Shown in pieces: positions 57,440 to 64,000 of a stretch of DNA of 64,000 nucleotides. Origin of the DNA: Typhlomys cinereus (lineage: Eukaryota; Chordata; Mammalia; Rodentia; Platacanthomyidae); contig JALPQD010000247.1 in the NCBI GenBank assembly GCA_023101885.1, positions 558,001 through 622,000 of the forward strand, given 5' to 3'. Both the position numbers and the translations under genes were made by a program. Numbering within the stretch: position 1 is the stretch's first letter; every line of letters begins with the position of its first letter. Below the pieces are notes generated by a model, which was not told the origin of the DNA, ran no database searches, and saw only the letters and a program-made list of their open reading frames with translations.

Positions 57440-57880
57440 ATCATTAAGAATAGAATGTAGAGCGGAGAGTCACCAAGCAGTGTTTTCTGAGAGTAATAGA
57501 ACCGTTGCTCTCATGAACTCACTGCAACTGTGCTTACCCATAAAATAACTGCACAAGATTGGAACTGTTAGCATACCTTCTTGGAAGGGATAGTTGATGA
57601 GGTAAGATTCATCCCTGAATGACTACTGATAGTTAAGGTTGGCAGTAAGAAGGAAAATGACTCTCTTCAGGGGTGAAGCCACTAATATATTACCTATGAT
57701 CCTGCAAGTGTCTTAGCACATGGTAAGTCAGGAAACACTGATAAAACTTGATGGTTTTTACACATATAAGTAAGCATGAAAACTGGGGAAAAATGTTTTC
57801 AATGGGAGAAGGAGAAATGGGAAAGATTCTCAATTCTTTGTACATGTGAATGAAACTGTCATTACAACATTTTTATGAGT
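57440..57880 (+). mobile_element. Old Lx-like L1 3' UTR
   Basis: CTCATGAACTCACTGCAACTGTGCTTACCC, ACTGCACAAGATTGGAACTGTTAGCATACC and GTACATGTGAATGAAACTGTCATTAC match the order of old rodent L1 3' UTRs and the copy at 39,940-40,330. No TSD visible. Confidence 0.65.
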
Positions 57881-58617
57881 GATTGTAACATATTCTAGTC
57901 ACAATCATGCCCTATTTCTTTTTCTTGTGAAGATAGACATGACTTGACCTACATTAAGTATCCTAACTCCTGTCCTTTATGTCCTTCCTCATTTCAAATC
58001 CTGCAAAGCTAAATTTTATTCAATTTTGCATTTTTTGAATTATCTCTTATGATAAATGACTGCATAACTATCATAAAAATTGAATTTTTTTATATTTCCA
58101 GAACATCTTGGTTTTATTTTACTTGACTCAACATATGTAAACCAGTTCAGAGGCCTTCAAAATGTTTATGTTAATATACACATAAGGAAAGTTCATGGCT
58201 AGAAGTTGTTTTGCTACTTGGTTCAAAAAAATGCCTTGAGGCTAGAAATTACAAAGGATTGAGCTGTCTACTTGGAGAAAACAAAAATGCCTTATAAAGA
58301 GAAAAATCTCATACTCATATGTGCTAAAAATCTTATTATATGTAGAGATTCATCACACTCGGGAAAATTTACAATCTATCACTTAGTTAAAAAAAAAAAC
58401 AGATATAACTGTGGCACATTTTTTCTAGCTCATTAACTTGGCCATTGTGTTATATACCTACATTTCTTTCTATGTATTTGTTTTCAGCTAATATAAAATA
58501 GAAATTATTTGCTTTGTTATGCAATGCTATTACCATCTATGTATATTTATAAAAAATGAAAATCTTCACATGCAATAATTAGTATGCATTTTGATTTTTT
58601 CTCTTTTATTTGGCAAC
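57881..58617. other. Single-copy AT-rich DNA
   Basis: Nothing recognised. Confidence 0.5.
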
Positions 58618-58633
58618 AAGTGACACTTTATTT

Positions 58634-58683
58634 TTTTTAATTTTTTATTATGTATTCAATTGTGCGTGTATGTGTGTGCGCGT

Positions 58684-58736
<53 letters not shown>

Positions 58737-58946
58737 ACCATGGACGAATTTGGGAACCACCATGGACCACCTCCACCTCCTCCTTGTCTACTCTGCCCCG
58801 GGATTCACAGGCTCCACCCTACCAAGACCAGAAACGCAGGCCGCCCCCGCTTCTGCCCAGCGTCTATACGTGGGGTCTAGTATCCGAATTCAGGACCTTC
58901 TGCCTGCAAGGCAGAGGCTTAACCCCTGAGCCACCTCTCCAGCCCC
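58634..58946 (-). mobile_element. Young DIP/B2-superfamily SINE, antisense
   Basis: On the plus strand it starts at the A/T-rich tail (TTTAATTTTTTATTATGTATTCAATTGTGC), then a GT array (58,660-58,734), the GC-rich body, and ends ...CCTGAGCCACCTCTCCAGCCCC, the complement of the head. Perfect TSD AAGTGACACTTTATTT at 58,618-58,633 and 58,947-58,962. Overlapping open frames here are not genes. Confidence 0.95.
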
Positions 58947-58962
58947 AAGTGACACTTTATTT

Positions 58963-59884
58963 GGCAACAAGTGCCACTCATGTATCCCAGACTGTCCTGC
59001 AATCTTGTCATCTGTCTTGGCCTCAGATACACAGCAGTGTTCCTTCTACGGGTTCCTAAGTGGTACGATTAAAGGTGAGAACCACAATGTACAACTCGAC
59101 TTTACTTTCTTTTTTCCTTTATTTTCTTTAGAAAGTAAGAATATCAATATGATGACTGGAATCAGAGGTATAGAATTCATAAGATGATGAATCTAACTGT
59201 TCATTCATTAAAACTTCAATTTAGTGTTTCATGCCATATGCTGTCACTTCCTGTTCCTCTGGATGATATAATGGAAACTGAGCTTCATATAAATATAACT
59301 GCAGCACTAGAAAACCTTCAAATTTTAGGGAAGTAATGATCAAGATACAGCAAGTCCCAATGATCTTATCACCCTCTTGGTGAGTAGAATTCATACAATG
59401 AATAGTTGCAATCTGTATGGAATGAATTTTCTGTCCTCTATGGTTGTACAGGAATCTAAAAGACACTAAAAATTTAAAGGCACTCTTAGTAGAGTTTAAC
59501 ATTTGAAAACAGCTAAATAAAGAGGAAGTAGAGAGAGGACTAATTCCCTGAAAGTGTGATTCGTGTAGTTGAACAATGCCCCCATGCTTCAAAGGGGTTT
59601 GATGCTCTGCTTCTACCATTGTGTTTAGTAATTTTAAATTTTAATTTTGCACTTCATCCTATGCAATAAAGTATATTGATTACAACAATGGTTTGGAATT
59701 AGGTAGAATAGATCTTTATTATTTCATTGTGATATTCTATGATCATTTTATACTTCATAATTTTGTACAATTAAAATATAATATAAAAAGCAGTTATTGT
59801 GAAAAGTGAAAACGGCATAATAATGTCTTTTCAGAATAAAAGGCCCAGAAATCCGTTGGGAATTCTGTAAATGTCATGAATTAG
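58963..59884. other. Single-copy DNA
   Basis: No repeat family identified. A 132-codon antisense frame (59,221-59,619) has no domain, signal peptide or repeat that I recognise; its length is within chance for this amount of sequence. Confidence 0.5.
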
Positions 59885-60080
59885 AATGAGTCATGTAGGT
59901 GGTTTTATGACACTTGCTACCAACCTAACAACCTGAGTTTGATCCCTGGAACCCATATGTTGAATGCAGAGAACCGATTTCTGGAGGTTGTCTTTCTGCT
60001 TCACCCACATGCCTGCTGTGTGAGGTGTATACCCTATTTCATGCACATGTATGAAAAATAAATAAATGTAGTTTAAAATA
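59885..60080 (+). mobile_element. ID/B4-like tRNA-derived SINE, old
   Basis: GACACTTGCTACCAACCTAACAACCTGAGTTTGATCCCTGGAACCCATATGTTGAATGCAGAGAACCGATTTCTGGAGGTTGTC, then CACATG...CATGCACATGTATGAAAAATAAATAAATG. Box B GAGTTTGATCC and the AGAGAACCGA...GTTGTC block resemble ID/B4-type rodent SINEs. No TSD found. Confidence 0.7.
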
Positions 60081-60389
60081 AAAGATCAGCCATGGGTACA
60101 AGTAAGCATACATTAGACAGTGTTACATTGACATTTTGGTTACAATGGCCATGATATGAACAGTGGCTACAGTCTGACATTATCTCTCCCTATCTCTAGC
60201 TCTTACATTCTTACTGGCCCCTTCTCTGCATAGTAAATGTTCATTTTCGATTTTTATTTAAGAAAACATCAAGTATTTTACTCCTGTGAAAGGAATAGTG
60301 GAGAAAGGACAATTTTCTTTTCCTTGTCTTAATTCTGTGCCCCTGGATTTTCATGTCTCTGTGTATATGCGCTTGTTATAGTTAGATAC

Positions 60390-61810
60390 AGGTGAAACTT
60401 AGATGAGGGTTAAAGCTTTGGGCACATTTGTAAAGATTCAGTGGTTAAGTTAGTCTCTGAGTAAGCCTGCACAAGATTGTCCAGTTGATGTAGAAATCCC
60501 ATCTGTGGTAGATAGAGGGTAAAAAAGATGAAGGGAACAGTTTAAGAAAGTTGACATTCTTCTGTGTACTTAGGCACACATGTCCACTTGGCAATTGAGG
60601 GTTTTCATTTTCTCAGTAGTGCTATGCATATTGTATGAGAATTTCCCTAAGCTCCTGTTGTTGATATAAGTTGCCCTGTCAAACTGAACAAGGAACTATA
60701 AAAAAGAAATGTAAGCTAAAATAAAACCCCTTGTTCCCTTAAGATATTTGGTCAGGAATTTATTGGCAGAATGCAAGCTAACACAAATTGGTACCTGAGA
60801 AGTGGGGTCCTGCTCATAAATATAGTAATGTGGCTATTTTTTTGGATTTTGAATGGTTTTGTTGGTGAAGTTTGGAAGTATTTAAAGATTTTGAGAATCC
60901 ATGCTACAAAAACAGTTGATCAAATCTTAGTGAGTCATTTGGAAAATAGAAATGCTAAGAGAGCTGTGGATTGTTTGAGCATAGCTTGTGATGAAAGGAA
61001 CAAGGACTTAGGTGTAGTTGAATATGAAGATGATGGAGTTATTTATTTTGTAGCAGAGTGCTGTGTTGGCAACCTTGAAATTTTGAATGAGAAAAGGAGA
61101 AACAGCAGAGCAACTGTGGTTATTGCAGAAATAAATTAAAGAAAAAAACCCTATGCGCTGTAGGGGGCAGGAGAAAAATTAAAATCACTGCATGGAGATT
61201 TCATGTTTTGAAAATCCAAATCCTTCAGGGGACACAAGCCTAAGGTGAAGCAGTTTATTGCCCTTAAAAAGATTTGGCTATCTAGAAAAGGGCTTTTCCA
61301 CAGTCAGCACAAAAAAGTTGGTACAGTTGTGGTTCCAGTAGGCCAATCTATGTTTCAACTTCACTGCAGTACCTTGCAGCAATGTCCAGGAGATACTGGT
61401 TTTGATGCAAGATTGAGGGATTTGTGGAGAATAGCTGAAATTTGTCGCCTAGTGGCAGGTTTGAAGTTCCAGCAAAAGATGGTCAAATTCATAGCTGCAA
61501 TAATGAACCCAGAATGTAGTTGTAGATGCCAGAACCATAAGATGTGTGCTGAGAATGAGTGCAAGTGCAGATTGAATATAAGCCAGAGAAAAGGTTTTTG
61601 TGCTACTTTGAATTATAAGTAGGAACCAGGATTACCTAGAATCTTTGATCCACCATGACTACATGATGAGTGACAGAAGATGGACATTAAACTACAAGCT
61701 GCGTTATTTGACTCGCTGGACATTAGTCTTAGTTTGTAAGCCAAAATGAGACCCCTTGCTCTCCTTCAGCAGTTTTGTCATGAATTTATCAACAACAATT
61801 CAGAGGAACT
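60390..61810 (+). mobile_element. Degenerate LTR (MaLR/ERVL-type) element
   Basis: About 60,390-60,780 looks like an LTR, ending AAGCTAAAATAAAACCCCTTGTTCCCTTAAG...TTTATTGGCAGAATGCAAGCTAACACA. Directly after it is TTGGTACCTGAGAAGTGGGGTCC, a leader typical of MaLR/ERVL interiors. The end of a second LTR recurs at 61,735-61,800 (TAAGCCAAAATGAGACCCCTTGCTCTCC...). Two frames of 122 and 125 codons in the interior have no retroviral motif. Old and non-functional. Confidence 0.55.
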
Positions 61811-63760
61811 GCTATAGCAGTAATGGACATTTAAATTTCATCTGTCAAAGAATCTCCCTCCTGTCAATAGTATAATAAATTAGGTATCTTGGTCCTTTAT
61901 AATCAGGAGATGTGACTACTGTATTAGTAATCCTCAGTTGATTAAGAAATTGACTAATATTCATATTTTTACCTTTTTCTATCTCCAAATACAGAGTTTT
62001 AGAAGTTGAAAAAGGTTTTGTGACAAAGTGTAAGTGATTTTGTATTGTTTTTTCTTACTCTAAATTTTTATGTAGGAAAGCTATGTAATTTATCTATGTC
62101 AATTTTTAATATGTACCTCACAGCATTATTACATTAGATAATCAAAAGAGATGCATATTCCACTCTTCTGTTACTCACAAGCTTATTTTCTAAAAGTATT
62201 CTTGCCAAAAACTTAAAATTCTAATTCCAATGACAATTTTAAGCAAGTATCTGGTTGAGCTCTTGAAATTGCAATTTATCTTTCTCTCAATACCCATTCT
62301 TCCTTTGTCATCTCTAAATTTCTACATTTTCTTCTCATCTATCTCATGCTTTTCTCAATTTTTTGTGAACACATTTTGAAGATGAGAAAACTAAATCTGA
62401 GACTTGAGATATTCACTGATATCTGAGCTGAAATATAATAATAATCTTTACAATAAATATCCCTGATATCTGTTACTGCATTAGGTTTTTTTTTTTTGCT
62501 TTTCATTGCTGTCTTTTCTGTTTCCAATATAGATAGTACAGCTTGTTTGTAAGCCATCTAGATGAATCTTGCCCTGCAGGTTCATATCTTATATGTACAT
62601 ATATTCGTGTATATAAATAAAATCTCAATGATGATCTAGATTTGCAGTATAGATTAAGAAGTCCACAGATGGAGGTTATTACAATCATGGAAGTAGATGA
62701 AATCAGCTAGAGAGTTTCACACTGCAGCCAAAGCTCTGTTAAATATGTACAGCCAAGTATCCTGAGGAAAAGTACTTCTTTCCCCAGGATTGCACAGTAA
62801 CTACTCCAAAAGATAATTAAAAGAAAGTTTCAATATCAATAGATATAAGAGCATTGTTGTAGGAACAATTGCCCAGAATAGAGGTAATTTAGGGTGTATA
62901 GTCTGTAGAGAATGCAAAACCAATTAAGTTGACTAAGAAATGATTTCTATAACAGCAATTGTAAACAAAGTAAGTGATGAAATACTCTTCCTGGGAAAAT
63001 AGTTTGGAATAAGTTCTAAACAGCTACTGCAGGATATGATTGCTTTTAATAATGCATATGCAAACTTCATTTTATTACCTATTTTTAATAAGCATTGTGT
63101 TCTACATGGAAGTTATTTTGGAAAATTCCCAGTCACACAGTTATTCCCTCAATCAACAAAGATTTAACTATATGCATTCATTTCATGAATAAACAATAAC
63201 TTCAAATAGATCTCAACCTTTTATACTGTCCATATCTTTAACTTCCTTGCAACTTTATGCTCTTAGGTTTAAAGTGTGAACTAGGAATAATAGTAGCATA
63301 GCAATCATTTATTCAGAAACTAGATCTTGTGTTACTTCACCATGGCCATGGCTGTGTTATCAATGAACTATATCTGCTCAAATTTTTCCAATTTTAATTT
63401 TGCATCAGTTTCATGAATATATATGTAATGACTTCTAGTTGTCTTCAGCCCCATTCTCCTCCTTCATCTTCTTCCTTTCTCACTGAAAGACTTATTCTTT
63501 CTAACAATTCCCCCTCTTACTTTGTTTGTAACCCACTGAGTTAAATTAGATTTTCTTGCATGAACATGGATGGGAGTTTTACTGGAGCTTGAGTAATTTA
63601 TCAGTGGCTACACAATATGTTGAATTTTTTAAGCAAGAAAATAGCATAAATTAAGAGTGGTGATTTTTCTTGTTGTATGCAGAGTTAAAGTTCAGATCAT
63701 ACACAAATCACCTAAGTGGATTTGCGTTGCATCTATAAATTATATTTTCTCATAGACATA
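61811..63760. other. Single-copy AT-rich DNA
   Basis: No gene or repeat recognised. Confidence 0.5.
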
Positions 63761-63761
63761 T

Positions 63762-63903
63762 AGGTGTCAACTTGAGAATTGAAGGATGTGCTCTGGTAGC
63801 ATTTGTGGGGTTAGTAGTTAAGGAAAGCCCTTGAGCAAGCTTGCACAAACACCTCTAATTAATGAGGGAAGACCCAACCTATGAGTGGGACCATTCCCTT
63901 GGC
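63762..63903 (+). mobile_element. LTR fragment, same family as 60,390
   Basis: GTGTCAACTTGAGAATTGAAGG..., GAGCAAGCTTGCACAA and AATGAGGGAAGACCCAACC parallel 60,400-60,520 (GAGTAAGCCTGCACAAGATTG). It stops where a SINE begins. Confidence 0.5.
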
Positions 63904-64000
63904 AAGCAGAAGATCCTGAATTCAGAACCCAGGTCCTACGTTTAAAAAAAAAGGCTGAAATAGCTGTGCCCTGCACTTCAGGCCATGGTGGGGGGAGCCT
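63904..64000 (+). mobile_element. Older DIP-type SINE, truncated by window end
   Basis: TGGCAAGCAGAAGATCCTGAATTCAGAACCCAGGTCC parallels the older SINEs at 3,652 and 15,692, lacking the first ~45 bp. It continues off the right edge. Confidence 0.65.

Noticed and set aside
59221..59619. 132-codon antisense frame as a host exon
   Set aside because: No domain, no clear splice sites or promoter, and the length is compatible with chance.
61245..61622. Cysteine-rich C-terminus (ECSCRCQNHKMCAENECKC) suggesting a small secreted or metal-binding protein
   Set aside because: No signal peptide, lies inside a degenerate LTR element, and no neighbouring exon structure is visible.
1..64000. CRISPR arrays, operons or other prokaryote-type systems
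   Set aside because: The sequence is mammalian repeat-rich DNA; repeated units are dispersed transposons and microsatellites, not spaced direct repeats.

Overview
The window looks like mammalian, specifically rodent, non-coding DNA (intergenic or intronic). It is AT-rich and filled with LINE-1 (L1) copies, tRNA-derived SINEs, MaLR-type LTR elements and (CA)n and other microsatellites. I found no convincing host protein-coding exon, tRNA, rRNA or other host RNA gene. Almost every long open frame belongs to an L1 ORF1/ORF2 relic, a CA repeat, or the pyrimidine-rich antisense strand of an L1 3' UTR.

The commonest young SINE begins GGGCTGGAGAGGTGGCTCAGGGGTTAAG, has a tRNA-like box B (GAGTTCGGATCC), a GC-rich middle, a (CA)n tract and an AATAAATAA A-rich tail. 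This is the head of the B2 superfamily. No B1 element was seen in 64 kb. B2-type SINEs without B1 fit the DIP family of jerboas and birch mice (Dipodoidea). That assignment is inference from remembered family features, not a database match.

Layout: 1-5,960 holds old L1 and L1 3' ends plus one old SINE. 5,960-9,590 is mostly single-copy. 9,590-16,350 holds SINEs, old L1 and a three-level nest (old SINE, then a 5'-inverted L1, then a second L1). 16,350-22,140 holds further L1 relics with two young SINEs. 23,136-30,015 is a nearly full-length sense L1 with both reading frames broken. 30,277-35,640 holds another L1 3' end, single-copy DNA and a long old L1-like relic. 35,782-37,680 is a MaLR element with a second LTR. 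38,180-40,340 holds a young SINE, a probable processed retrocopy and old L1 ends. 42,157-46,003 is the best-preserved L1: it has a 571-codon open ORF2 segment, a 5' inversion and a clean target-site duplication (TSD). 46,004-48,540 is largely single-copy. 48,556-54,840 is a near full-length antisense L1 carrying a 118-bp nested L1 tail. 55,000-64,000 is mostly single-copy with scattered L1, SINE and LTR copies.

The biology readable here is the history of retrotransposition. L1 supplied the machinery, L1 and the SINEs left insertions flanked by TSDs, and three L1 insertions show the twin-priming (5' inversion) signature. I see no new gene system; the best observations are structural and evolutionary.
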